The position numbers and the translations under genes are program-made. From positions 1-53,101 of the forward strand of contig SLIZ01000201.1 of assembly GCA_007135395.1 (NCBI GenBank): 53,101 nt of DNA, written 5' to 3'. Of the stretch, positions 7,024-17,654 are shown one piece after another. The notes beneath the pieces are model-generated. The model saw only the letters and a list, made by a program, of their open reading frames with translations. It made no database searches and was not told where the DNA came from. Position 1 is the first letter of the stretch. Each line of letters begins with the position of its first letter. The DNA comes from Wenzhouxiangellaceae bacterium. GTDB lineage: Bacteria > Pseudomonadota > Gammaproteobacteria > Xanthomonadales > Wenzhouxiangellaceae.

Positions 7024-8808
7024 ATGGTGAATACCCGACTGAAGTTTGGCGGTTTTGTTCTGGAGCCGGCGCTGCAGCGCTTGACCCGGGATGGAGACAT
7101 CGTCCCCCTCAAGCCCAAAGCCTGGGATCTGCTTTGTCTGCTCCTGGAAAACCGCGACCGGGTCCTGTCCAAGGAAGAGTTGCTTGACTGGTTGTGGCCG
7201 CGCCAGGAAATCTACGAATCCAACCTGGTGCAGACTGTCTACGAACTGCGTCGCGCACTGGGAGACAGTGGGCGAAAGGCCCGGTGGATCAAGAATGTCC
7301 CACGGCGCGGCTACCACTTTTCCGGAATCGTCGAGGAGATTTCCGGGCCGGGTGGCAGAAAGTCCTATCGTTCCATCGCGGTGTTGCCCTTCCGGCATTT
7401 GAGCGATGACCCGCCCAACCCCCACACAGGACTGGGACTCGCCGATTCGGTAATCACAACACTTTCAGGTGCTGGGCGGCTGGTCGTGCGCCCGACAAGC
7501 ACAATCCTGCGGTATGCACACACCGACCGGGATGCCATCGAAATTGGCCGTGATCTGAAAGTGGAAACGGTACTTGAGGGAACGCTTCAAGAGGCCGGAG
7601 ACCGGACCCGGGCGAATGTCCGCTTGTTGAGCACCAATGATGGCCGTGCCTTGTGGGCCGGTGAATTCACGGAACCGGACAGCCCGGCTTTCAGAATCCA
7701 GGACCGGATTTCGGCCCGGGTGGCCGAGGCTGTTTCAAGCCGGCTTGACTGCTCCGACCGGCGTCGCTCGACGGTGGGCCATGGTCGCATGCGGACCGAG
7801 AATCCACAGGTGCATACGCTGTACATGCAGGGACTGTATTGCTGGCACCGGTGGAACACCGATTCCTGGCACAGAGCAGCCGAGTATTTTCAGCAGGCCA
7901 TAGACCTGGATGAAAGGCACGCCCCGTCTCACGCATGGCTGGGTTCCACTTTTACCACCCTTGGGATCTTCGGAGCTCTACCCCCGCGGGAAGCATTTGC
8001 CAGGGCACGAACTGCCGCCAGGCAGGCGGTGGAACTGGATCCGACGCGGTCGGAAGGCCACGAAACCCAGGGGGCCATTCATCTGTTCTTCGATTGGGAC
8101 CTTGCCGCAGCCGCTGACAGCCTGGACCGGGCCATCGAGCTCGACCCGGACAGTTGCAATGCCCGGCATTTGCGTGCCTTGACCCTGGCCATAGGTGGCC
8201 ATTACGGACCGGCACGGTCAGAGTTACGCAAGGCGCTGCACGCAGACCCCCAGTCCCTGATTACCCATGCAGACATCGGCGCCGTCGACTACTGGGCCCG
8301 CCGCTTCCTGCCTGCGCTGAACGCAATCCGGCAAACCGTGCGACTGGATCCGAATTTTACCCACGCCCGAATTGCACTGGCCCTTTGTCTGTTGGAAGTT
8401 GACCAGCCACGGGAGGCTGTGGCGCAAATGAACCGTGCCCTGGAGCAGCTCGGGCATAATCCGGCTTACCTGGGCCATGGGGCCTACGTTCTGGCCCGGG
8501 GCGGGGAAAGTCAAGCGGCCATGAGGCTGACCCGGCAACTGGAGACCAACCGGGGCAGGCATTACGTTGACCCTTTCCAATTGGCGCTGGCCTGGCTGGG
8601 CCTGGGCGATCATGACAAGGCGTTCGATTGGCTGGAGCAGTCGCTGGCCAATCGCAGCCGGGACATGGTTTTGCTGCCGGTCAATCCGGTCATGGACCCC
8701 CTTCGCGATGATCCTCGCTTTGCGCAACTCTTGAAGCGCTGTGGACTGGACCCGAAGGTCGAATCAAGCGTCAATTCCGTAAAGAATCAGCCGGTAACCG
8801 GCCGATAG
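7024..8808 (+). CDS. Winged-helix (OmpR/CadC-type) regulator with TolB-like and TPR domains
   Basis: This 594-residue protein has three parts. Residues ~5-100 are an OmpR/PhoB-type winged helix: LKPKAWDLLCLLLENRDRV, then SNLVQTVYELRRALGD and the wing VPRRGYHF. Residues ~118-235 start YRSIAVLPFRHLSDD and include VLEGTLQEAGDRTRANVRL, a TolB/FlgO-like N-domain common in such regulators. Residues ~255-560 are TPR-like repeats (for example AAEYFQQAIDLDERHAPSHA). There is no receiver domain and no clear transmembrane helix, so it is a cytoplasmic one-component regulator sensing through the TPR part. Its 3' end overlaps the convergent DUF418 gene by 22 bases. The targets are unknown. Confidence 0.85.
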   Translation: MVNTRLKFGGFVLEPALQRLTRDGDIVPLKPKAWDLLCLLLENRDRVLSKEELLDWLWPRQEIYESNLVQTVYELRRALGDSGRKARWIKNVPRRGYHFSGIVEEISGPGGRKSYRSIAVLPFRHLSDDPPNPHTGLGLADSVITTLSGAGRLVVRPTSTILRYAHTDRDAIEIGRDLKVETVLEGTLQEAGDRTRANVRLLSTNDGRALWAGEFTEPDSPAFRIQDRISARVAEAVSSRLDCSDRRRSTVGHGRMRTENPQVHTLYMQGLYCWHRWNTDSWHRAAEYFQQAIDLDERHAPSHAWLGSTFTTLGIFGALPPREAFARARTAARQAVELDPTRSEGHETQGAIHLFFDWDLAAAADSLDRAIELDPDSCNARHLRALTLAIGGHYGPARSELRKALHADPQSLITHADIGAVDYWARRFLPALNAIRQTVRLDPNFTHARIALALCLLEVDQPREAVAQMNRALEQLGHNPAYLGHGAYVLARGGESQAAMRLTRQLETNRGRHYVDPFQLALAWLGLGDHDKAFDWLEQSLANRSRDMVLLPVNPVMDPLRDDPRFAQLLKRCGLDPKVESSVNSVKNQPVTGR

Positions 8809-9977
8809 ACCAGTCTCCTTAGCAGTGCATCGGCCGGTCCGGCCCGGTCGAACTCATGCAGGATTCTGCAAACCCCGACCGCAACGGCCCAGGCGAGGAT
8901 TCCTGCAGCAACAGCTCCAGCGGCATGGATTGTTCCACCGAGCCCCAGCAACGGCGGGCTCAGAAGGAAGGCCAGGATCAGGGCCTGAAGCAGGTAGCAG
9001 GTCAATGACCGCCTTCCGGCAGCGGCCAGGGTCTGGGCAAACCAGTTGCCGGCCCCTGAACGGCCCATGCATACCAGGCCGAACATTGCTGCATAGGCAA
9101 GTCCTCCGGCCACTCCGGTGATGATGTGGAGCGAGGTAAGCCAACCTGTCGTTGTCCGGTCCATGCTCCACCAATCCATGGCAACGGCCGTAAGCGGCAA
9201 AGCGCCGCCGAGGGAAATGGTCAGACCAGCGAGTGCGGTGCAAACCAGAAATCTGCGATGTTGTTCGGGGTCGTCCAGGATGCCCTTGCGGGCGGCCCAG
9301 ACACCAAGCAGTGCCACAGTTATCAAGGGATATCCAGCGATCGTCAGGAACACACCGATGGGCCAGGAAAAAAGCCGGATGATGGCCCCGGTGGTGTAGC
9401 TTTCCATGGTGAATACGGAGCCGTCCTCGGCCATGGAGGGATGGGCGACGAACTCCATGAAAAATGCCATGGCCGGCACGGTGGCCAGGTAGACAAGCGC
9501 GCTTGCGGCAATGACCTGCCACAACCTGCGATCCGTAGCCAGGGTAACCCAGCCGACCAGCAGGATCAGCAGGCCGTAGGGGCCAAGGATGTCGGCGGCG
9601 TGGATCAACACGGCATTGAACAGGCCGAACATGAGCAGGAACCAGCCACGGCGTCGAAGCAGGCGCCGGGCAACTGGTTCAGCCAGGCCCGACGAAATCT
9701 GGTGGCCAATCATCCTGGCCATGCCGTAGCCGAGCAGCAGGGCAAACAGCGGGTAGGCGCGGTTATCGACCAGCACCAGCCCCAGAAAGGTCATAGCCTC
9801 GTCGAGCGGGGAGCCTCCGGCCGGGCGGTACAGGACGGATCGTTCGGTTGCAGCAAGAAAGAGCGGCGCGTGGGCCAGGGCAATCAGCAACAGCATGAAT
9901 CCCCTGGCAAGGTCCGGGGCGAGGCTTCGGTCAGGCTGATTAACAGGTTTTGTCCTGTCCCTTTGGCGGATCATCAC
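8787..9977 (-). CDS. DUF418 (YeiB-like) polytopic membrane protein
   Basis: A 396-residue protein with about ten hydrophobic helices. The N-terminus, RSLAPDLARGFMLLLIALAHAP, is the conserved opening of this acyltransferase-3-related group. The C-terminal block GRRSLTCYLLQALILAFLL is the DUF418 signature region. Members are related to heparan-alpha-glucosaminide acetyltransferase-like proteins and may move acyl or other groups across the inner membrane; substrates are not known. It faces the TPR regulator with overlapping 3' ends, so the pair share a site but not a direction. Confidence 0.8.
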   Translation of the reverse strand: MMIRQRDRTKPVNQPDRSLAPDLARGFMLLLIALAHAPLFLAATERSVLYRPAGGSPLDEAMTFLGLVLVDNRAYPLFALLLGYGMARMIGHQISSGLAEPVARRLLRRRGWFLLMFGLFNAVLIHAADILGPYGLLILLVGWVTLATDRRLWQVIAASALVYLATVPAMAFFMEFVAHPSMAEDGSVFTMESYTTGAIIRLFSWPIGVFLTIAGYPLITVALLGVWAARKGILDDPEQHRRFLVCTALAGLTISLGGALPLTAVAMDWWSMDRTTTGWLTSLHIITGVAGGLAYAAMFGLVCMGRSGAGNWFAQTLAAAGRRSLTCYLLQALILAFLLSPPLLGLGGTIHAAGAVAAGILAWAVAVGVCRILHEFDRAGPADALLRRLVYRPVTG

Positions 9978-10135
9978 ACGGTGAAATTTCGAGTCATCCG
10001 CTTCAGGCTAGCACCGCCTGTTGTCAATTCCCTGTGCTGATGGTCACGAGCGTACATGGTTGAATACCGCAGGCTCCATGATGGCCCGGGTGTCTGCAAG
10101 GACGTGATGGGCGCAATAGGTAGACCGGCAATAAA

Positions 10136-10168
10136 AAAGCCCCGACACCCGCAGGGCATCGGGGCTTT
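10136..10168 (-). terminator. Rho-independent terminator of katG
   Basis: Perfect ten-base arms (AAAGCCCCGA at 10136-10145, TCGGGGCTTT at 10159-10168) around a 13-base loop. On the minus strand the hairpin is followed by a run of T. It lies 28 bases behind the katG stop. It may also work on the plus strand. Confidence 0.9.
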
Positions 10169-10195
10169 CGGTCTTGCTGACCGATTCCGGAGGGA

Positions 10196-12433
<2,238 letters not shown>

Positions 12434-12488
12434 CTACAGGGGAAGCAGGCCAAGGTCGCCAATCCCTGTGGCTGCGTTTCACCCTGCA

Positions 12489-12517
12489 AGCATAGTGAAA
12501 AAGCCATGGGTTGTACA
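12489..12517 (-). promoter_or_regulatory. katG promoter (-35 TGTACA, -10 TATGCT)
   Basis: On the minus strand TGTACA (12517-12512) is followed by a 17-base spacer and TATGCT (12494-12489), about 80 bases before the katG ATG. Each box matches the sigma-70 consensus at four of six positions. The weak -35 is what one expects at an activator-dependent promoter. Confidence 0.5.
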
Positions 12518-12518
12518 A

Positions 12519-12555
12519 ATGAATTGTTACCATCGTTACCATAGTGTTTGGCTAT
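12519..12555. promoter_or_regulatory. OxyR-like operator upstream of katG
   Basis: The plus strand reads ATGA-N7-CCAT-N7-ATAG-N7-CTAT. The OxyR consensus is ATAG-N7-CTAT-N7-ATAG-N7-CTAT, so 13 of 16 fixed bases match and all three spacings are exact. The site ends one base upstream of the candidate -35 box, the usual position for activation by OxyR. It also lies about 90 bases upstream of the divergent pip gene. Confidence 0.6.
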
Positions 12556-12646
12556 TAAAGGCCCGGTTTTCGGCCTGGAAGCCAATCTGCCGAAGCCTGG
12601 TGTGCCAATATGGGAGTTGTGTTCCATTGCCCGGATGATTTTCAGC

Positions 12647-13609
12647 ATGGCCGACCTCTACCCTCCCATCGAACCCTTCTCCAGCGAGTGGCTGGACGTG
12701 GGCGAAGGTCATCGCCTTTACCTGGAACAGTGCGGTAATCCCGACGGGATCGCCGTGGTGTTCCTGCACGGCGGGCCGGGCGGTGGAATCAGCGCCGGCA
12801 ACCGTCGCTTTTTCGACCCGCAGCGTTATCGAATCGTATTGTTCGACCAGCGCGGTGCGGGCCGGTCGACTCCTCATGCGGACATTGATAACAACGATAC
12901 CGACCGGCTCATCCATGATATCGAGCGCATTCGTACCCACCTGGGGATTGAACGGTGGGTGGTATTTGGCGGGTCCTGGGGTTCGACCCTGGGGCTGCTC
13001 TATGCCCAGGCTTTCCCCGATCGGTGCCTGGCATTGATACTGCGCGGCATCTTTCTCAATCGGGACCAGGACTTCGAATGGCTATATGGTCATGGCACCC
13101 GGCGCGTGTTCCCGGATTACTGGGACGATCTGCTGGCCATGATTCCCGAAAGCGAACAGAATGACCCGGTCGGCGCCTACTATCGGCGTATCAATGCAGA
13201 TGATGAGGAACTGGCGCACCAGGCGGCGAAAGAGTGGGCCCGATTCGAGGGGCGCTGTGCCACCCTGCGGCCGAATCCGGAACTGGTCGAGTCGTTTCTT
13301 GAGCCCGATCAGGCCTGGCATTTTTCGCGAATATGCACCCATTTCTTTGTCAACAGGCTGTTCATGGAGTCTGACCGAATACTCGAGCAAGCCGATCGTC
13401 TGGCCGGGATTCCGGGAGTCATCGTGCATGGTCGCTACGACATGATCTGCGCACCGGACCAGGCCTGGGCATTGCATCATGCCTGGCCGGATTCGGAACT
13501 GCGGTGGGTTGACGATGCCGGCCACTCGGCCACTGAACCAGGAATCGGCCGGGAACTTGTGGCCGCTACCGACCGGATCGCCAGTCGATTCGTTACAGCC
13601 GCGGGGTAA
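12647..13609 (+). CDS. pip: Proline iminopeptidase
   Basis: A 320-residue alpha/beta-hydrolase of peptidase family S33, which removes N-terminal proline from peptides in the cytoplasm. The oxyanion-hole motif HGGPGGG is at residues 41-47, followed by VLFDQRGAGRSTPH. The nucleophile is Ser110 in GGSWGSTLG. The acid lies in HGRYDMICAP and the His in DDAGHSATEPG. I chose the ATG at 12647 (MADLYPPIEP), matching the usual family start; an ATG four codons earlier is possible. The next gene starts seven bases after its stop, so the two peptidase-like enzymes are probably cotranscribed. Confidence 0.93.
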   Translation: MADLYPPIEPFSSEWLDVGEGHRLYLEQCGNPDGIAVVFLHGGPGGGISAGNRRFFDPQRYRIVLFDQRGAGRSTPHADIDNNDTDRLIHDIERIRTHLGIERWVVFGGSWGSTLGLLYAQAFPDRCLALILRGIFLNRDQDFEWLYGHGTRRVFPDYWDDLLAMIPESEQNDPVGAYYRRINADDEELAHQAAKEWARFEGRCATLRPNPELVESFLEPDQAWHFSRICTHFFVNRLFMESDRILEQADRLAGIPGVIVHGRYDMICAPDQAWALHHAWPDSELRWVDDAGHSATEPGIGRELVAATDRIASRFVTAAG

Positions 13610-13616
13610 TCCAGAC

Positions 13617-15635
13617 GTGGTGAGATTCATCGAGGAGTTTCCGCGGCCGGTCCGTGTGATCGAAAACGAGTGGGTTTATGCCTCCGATGGTTGCCGGCTG
13701 GCCTTGCGAATCTGGTTGCCTGCCGATGCCGCATCGGACCCGGTGCCTGCCATCCTGGAATGCATCCCGTATCGCAAGAGGGACTTCACGCGCAGGCGTG
13801 ACGAGCCCATGCACCATTACTTTGCCGGCCACGGTTATGCGGCGGTTCGCATGGATCTCCGGGGGAGCGGAGATTCCGATGGCCTGCTCGAAGACGAGTA
13901 CCTGGAACAGGAGCACGATGATGTGCTCGAGGTCATCGAATGGCTTGCTGCCCAGCCCTGGTGTACAGGGCGGGTAGGCATGATGGGCATTTCCTGGGGC
14001 GGGTTCAATGCCCTGCAGGTTGCCGCCCGTCGCCCGCCAGCCCTGAAGGCCATTCTTACGCTTTGCTCCACCGACGACCGGTATACCGACGATGCCCACT
14101 ACCAGGGTGGTTGCCTGCTGAATGAAAACCTGAGCTGGGGCTCGGTTTTTCTTTCCTGTGCGGCCAGCCCCCCGGACCCGGACATCGTCGGAGAGAGCTG
14201 GCGCGAACGCTGGCGTTACCGGCTGGAAAATGCCGTCCTGTACCCGGCCATATGGATGAGTCACCCCCACCGGGATGAATACTGGAAACACGGCTCGGTG
14301 TGCGAGGACTATGCCGCCATAGAGTGCCCCGTTTACGCCGTGGGCGGATGGGCCGACGGCTATTCAAATGCCATTCCCCGGCTGATGGCAGGCCTTCGCT
14401 CACCGCGCAAGGCCCTGATCGGCCCCTGGTCCCATTCGTTTCCCCACAACGCACGGCCCGGGCCCAGCATCGGTTTTTTCCAGGAAGCACTGCGCTGGTG
14501 GGACTGCTGGCTGAAGGATATCCCCACCGGCATCATGGAAGAGCCCATGTTCCGGGTCTGGATGGCGGAGCACACCCGGCCGGCGCCGAGCCACGACGAG
14601 ATTCCCGGCCGCTGGGTGGCCGAGGAGCAGTGGCCTTCGACAAGGATTTTGCCCCATGTCTGGTACCTCAACGTGCTCAGCCTGGGACGGGAGCCGGAAA
14701 CGGAAAGACCGGTCAGCCACAGCTCTCCCCAGACTGCCGGCCTGGGTGCCGGGGACTGGTACGGGTTCGGAGCCGAGGGTGAGTCGCCCATCGATCAACG
14801 TGAGGATGATGGCAAGTCCCTGACCTTCGACTCCGGCCCGCTGACCGAAGCCATCGAGATTCTGGGAGCCCCCGAGGTCGATCTGGAATTGACCGTTGAC
14901 CAGCCCGTCGGCCATGTCATCGTCCGGCTCAACGATATTGCGCCGGATGGTTCATCCTCCCGGGTGACCTGGGGTGCGCTCAATCTGGCCCACCGGGAAA
15001 GCCACGCCAATCCCGAGGCGGTCGAGCCTGGCAGGCGCTACAAGGTGACGGTGCGCCTGAACGACGTGGGTTATGCATTCGCCCCCGGCCATGTTGTTCG
15101 AGTGGCGGTTTCGACCTGTTACTGGCCGGTCATCTGGCCGGCACCGGCACCAGTGCGCCTGACGGTCTTTACCGGTGTCAGCCGGCTCTCATTGCCGGTG
15201 CGACCGGCCAGCCCGGCCGATCGTAATCTGCGACCTTTCAAGCCGCCGGAACAGGCACGCCACCCGGAGCACACCACCGTTTCCAGACCAACCCTCAAGC
15301 GCATCATCGAACGGGATCTGACTACCGATGAAACCATCTATCGGGTCCACAGCGACGACGACAAGGCCCGGCTGGAGGAAATCGACCTGACGGTCAGTTA
15401 TGCCATCGGCAAGACCTATTCGATCCAGGAATATGACCCGGCCGCAGCCCGGGCTGTCATCGAGCAGACCACGGTGCACAGCCGCGCTGACTGGTCGACC
15501 CGGCTTGAATGCCGCACGGAGTTGTCGGCCGGCCCGGACCATTTTCTGCTTCGGGCAAGACTGCGCACCTGGATCGATGGCAAGCGCTTCGTGGACCGGG
15601 ACTGGGAGGAATCGATACCCAGGAAGTTTCTGTGA
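13617..15635 (+). CDS. CocE/NonD-family hydrolase (X-Pro dipeptidyl-peptidase S15-like)
   Basis: About 672 residues from a GTG at 13617 (a second GTG follows at once); the frame is open further upstream but inside pip. The N-terminal alpha/beta-hydrolase domain has CIPYRKRDFTRRRDE, then VRMDLRGSGDSDG, and the nucleophile Ser in GISWGGFNALQ near residue 126. The catalytic His is probably in GPWSHSFPH. The C-terminal half from about residue 400 is the beta-sandwich of X-Pro dipeptidyl-peptidases (VRLNDIAPDGSSSRVTWG, YAFAPGHVVRVAVS). Members cleave X-Pro peptides, acyl esters or amides. Its place directly behind proline iminopeptidase favours a role in proline-rich peptide use, but this is inference. 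Confidence 0.88.
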   Translation: MVRFIEEFPRPVRVIENEWVYASDGCRLALRIWLPADAASDPVPAILECIPYRKRDFTRRRDEPMHHYFAGHGYAAVRMDLRGSGDSDGLLEDEYLEQEHDDVLEVIEWLAAQPWCTGRVGMMGISWGGFNALQVAARRPPALKAILTLCSTDDRYTDDAHYQGGCLLNENLSWGSVFLSCAASPPDPDIVGESWRERWRYRLENAVLYPAIWMSHPHRDEYWKHGSVCEDYAAIECPVYAVGGWADGYSNAIPRLMAGLRSPRKALIGPWSHSFPHNARPGPSIGFFQEALRWWDCWLKDIPTGIMEEPMFRVWMAEHTRPAPSHDEIPGRWVAEEQWPSTRILPHVWYLNVLSLGREPETERPVSHSSPQTAGLGAGDWYGFGAEGESPIDQREDDGKSLTFDSGPLTEAIEILGAPEVDLELTVDQPVGHVIVRLNDIAPDGSSSRVTWGALNLAHRESHANPEAVEPGRRYKVTVRLNDVGYAFAPGHVVRVAVSTCYWPVIWPAPAPVRLTVFTGVSRLSLPVRPASPADRNLRPFKPPEQARHPEHTTVSRPTLKRIIERDLTTDETIYRVHSDDDKARLEEIDLTVSYAIGKTYSIQEYDPAAARAVIEQTTVHSRADWSTRLECRTELSAGPDHFLLRARLRTWIDGKRFVDRDWEESIPRKFL

Positions 15636-15644
15636 TCGTGGCCA

Positions 15645-16691
15645 CTAGTCCCTGGCCCGCAAACCGCTTCGGGCCGCCGCGGAATCAAGAATCATGCCGA
15701 GCATGGAGGCATAGTCGTGTCCGGCCCATTCGGCCATCATGGCCAGCTTGCCGTCAAAGTACCAGCTCGGGTTGGTATTGACATCGAGCACCCGGGGCAC
15801 GCCGTCTTCGCCACAGCGGAAATCGATCCGGCAGTAGTCACGCAGTCCCAGCCGCTTGAACAGTTTGACCGAGGCATCGATCAGCTGGCTGTAGGTGATC
15901 TCGTCGAGATCAGCCTGGATCAGGTCAACCTGGTCGAGATAGGGGGAGTCCGGGTCGGCCTTCCAGCCGTAACTCTGAATGGGAACCAGGTTCGAATCAA
16001 GCCTGCTGAAATCCACCTCCAGCGGCGGAAGCACGGTAAACCCTTCTTCCGGGTTGCCGATCAGGCCGACGGTAAACTCCCGGCCGGTGAGGAAATCCTG
16101 CATGATTGCCTCGGGCCGGTCCAGCTCACCGGCCAGCCAGTTCAGATAGGCCTCGGCCTCGGCGGCATCGTGGACCACGCATTCCTCGACAATGCCGAAG
16201 CTCCCGCCACTGCTGTTTGGCTTGATCATGGAGGGATAGGTGGCCGGAACGATCAACGGGGCCGCTGCCAGATCGATATAGGTTTCGTTGGGAACTGCGA
16301 TACCCATGCGGGCTGCGGCCATGCTCACAAGGGCCTTGTCGGTACTGATTATGATCGCTGCCGGATCTGCGCCGGTATAGGGAATATCTAGAATCTCCAG
16401 GTAGGCCGGCAAGTTGCTTTCAAGCTCCCAGTTGTTGCGATAGCCCATATCACACAAGTTGAGTACAAGGTCCGGCTTGCTGTTGCGCAGATCGTCAAGT
16501 AATCGCTCATGGTCGTCGAAGTAGACAAAGTGATAGCCGGAAATCCGTGGCAGGGTTTCCTTCAGTCGCTCAACCGCTCGGCTCGATTCCTCGCCCAGGT
16601 CACCTTCCACGGTATACGAACAGGGCAGTCGCGGGTCGCCCAGAAGCACCCCCACCTGAAGTGTTTCCCTTGTTTTGATTGATTCGGGCAT
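15645..16691 (-). CDS. ATP-grasp enzyme, D-alanine-D-alanine-ligase-like
   Basis: About 348 residues from the ATG at 16691, chosen because CAGGAGG lies ten bases upstream; a longer frame reaches 16724. Visible ATP-grasp features are IPYTGADPAAIIISTDKALV, the Ser/Gly-rich ATP-binding loop MIKPNSSGGSFGI, and the metal/substrate end YCRIDFRC with VLDVNTNPSWY. This resembles Ddl, but the gene is not in a mur/fts cluster and the protein carries changes (for example NTNPSW where Ddl usually has N-x-x-P-G), so another carboxylate-amine ligase is possible. It converges on the S15-like hydrolase with nine bases between stops. Confidence 0.75.
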   Translation of the reverse strand: MPESIKTRETLQVGVLLGDPRLPCSYTVEGDLGEESSRAVERLKETLPRISGYHFVYFDDHERLLDDLRNSKPDLVLNLCDMGYRNNWELESNLPAYLEILDIPYTGADPAAIIISTDKALVSMAAARMGIAVPNETYIDLAAAPLIVPATYPSMIKPNSSGGSFGIVEECVVHDAAEAEAYLNWLAGELDRPEAIMQDFLTGREFTVGLIGNPEEGFTVLPPLEVDFSRLDSNLVPIQSYGWKADPDSPYLDQVDLIQADLDEITYSQLIDASVKLFKRLGLRDYCRIDFRCGEDGVPRVLDVNTNPSWYFDGKLAMMAEWAGHDYASMLGMILDSAAARSGLRARD

Positions 16692-16908
16692 GGACAGGCC
16701 TCCTGAAAATCGGGTCATGGGCATCCGCCGGGTCGCCAGTGAGGCTGGTATCGCCAGTCTCCGGCCGGAAGTCCTGCTGATGTGGCTACCGACAATATCA
16801 TACGCGGGATCCCCGATATCCCGGCTCGCGCTCCACGAGGCTCAATGACGGGGGATCTCCATTCAATCTGAAATCGAAAAGTATTGCTGATCCAGGCCTA
16901 GGTGGAAT

Positions 16909-17124
16909 TCAGCGACGCGTTCGCCGATTGCCAGTCCCGCGTTTTGGTTTGCTGTATCGCTTGAAGGTGATGTAGAAGGAAAAGGCGATCAGTAATATGC
17001 CGGCCAGTTTGCCCGCAGAATGGTTGACCACAAGCAGCAGAACAAGACCGGTCAGAAAATAAAGCAGGGGCAGCCAGATGTAGATGGGCCGGGGGATGAA
17101 AACCGGCTGTGTAAGAAACCTCAT
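16909..17124 (-). CDS. Small two-helix membrane protein
   Basis: Seventy-one residues. The ATG at 17124 has a strong GGGGGGAAGAG ribosome site. Two hydrophobic segments (IYIWLPLLYFLTGLVLLLVV and LAGILLIAFSFYITF) are followed by a very basic tail (KRYSKPKRGTGNRRTRR). No family is recognised. The intervals 16725-16908 and 17125-17302 show no other gene. Confidence 0.6.
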   Translation of the reverse strand: MRFLTQPVFIPRPIYIWLPLLYFLTGLVLLLVVNHSAGKLAGILLIAFSFYITFKRYSKPKRGTGNRRTRR

Positions 17125-17302
17125 GGTCTCTTCCCCCCTTTCTGGATAAGTCCACCAATGCTAAATGAAGCACAAGGGACGTGTAAAGTGTTGATTAACA
17201 TCACTCGATTGCCTTGCGCTTGTCGAAATCCCTCCATGGGATATCCTTAGAAAAGCGAGGCGCCGCAATTTCTGCAATCAAGGTTCGTGATTCCATAAGA
17301 CC

Positions 17303-17527
17303 ATGACAATCAGGGTTTCCAGGCGGGCCAGGGGATTCATTGCCAGTGCCGATGGGTCGGGGCAGGGAAAACCCGCTGTCAGCATCCGGCAACCGGTATC
17401 CCCGCTGGTACTGATGCATCACTTGTGCTCGGTCGGATACGATCAGCACGAGGTGGCGGTTGCAATTCTGGAGGCTGACCCGGATGCCTTCGAAGACACG
17501 GCGGGGCTGGACTGGGGGCTGGAGTGA
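17303..17527 (+). CDS. Possible small protein, unknown
   Basis: A 74-residue frame with G/C-rich third positions and a plausible acidic C-terminal half (EVAVAILEADPDAFEDTAGLDWGLE). There is no strong ribosome site and no recognised domain. It may be real; a chance frame cannot be excluded. Confidence 0.4.
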   Translation: MTIRVSRRARGFIASADGSGQGKPAVSIRQPVSPLVLMHHLCSVGYDQHEVAVAILEADPDAFEDTAGLDWGLE

Positions 17528-17654
17528 GTCAACGGTTGGTCCGGCCAGTTGCCGGGCCGGTAGTGCATGTAGAATGGGCGGTTCCCGGGTATCGGATCAT
17601 CGATTTTCCCGGCATTGCCTTCCAATATTCATACCTGGTTTTTGAGGAATTGAA

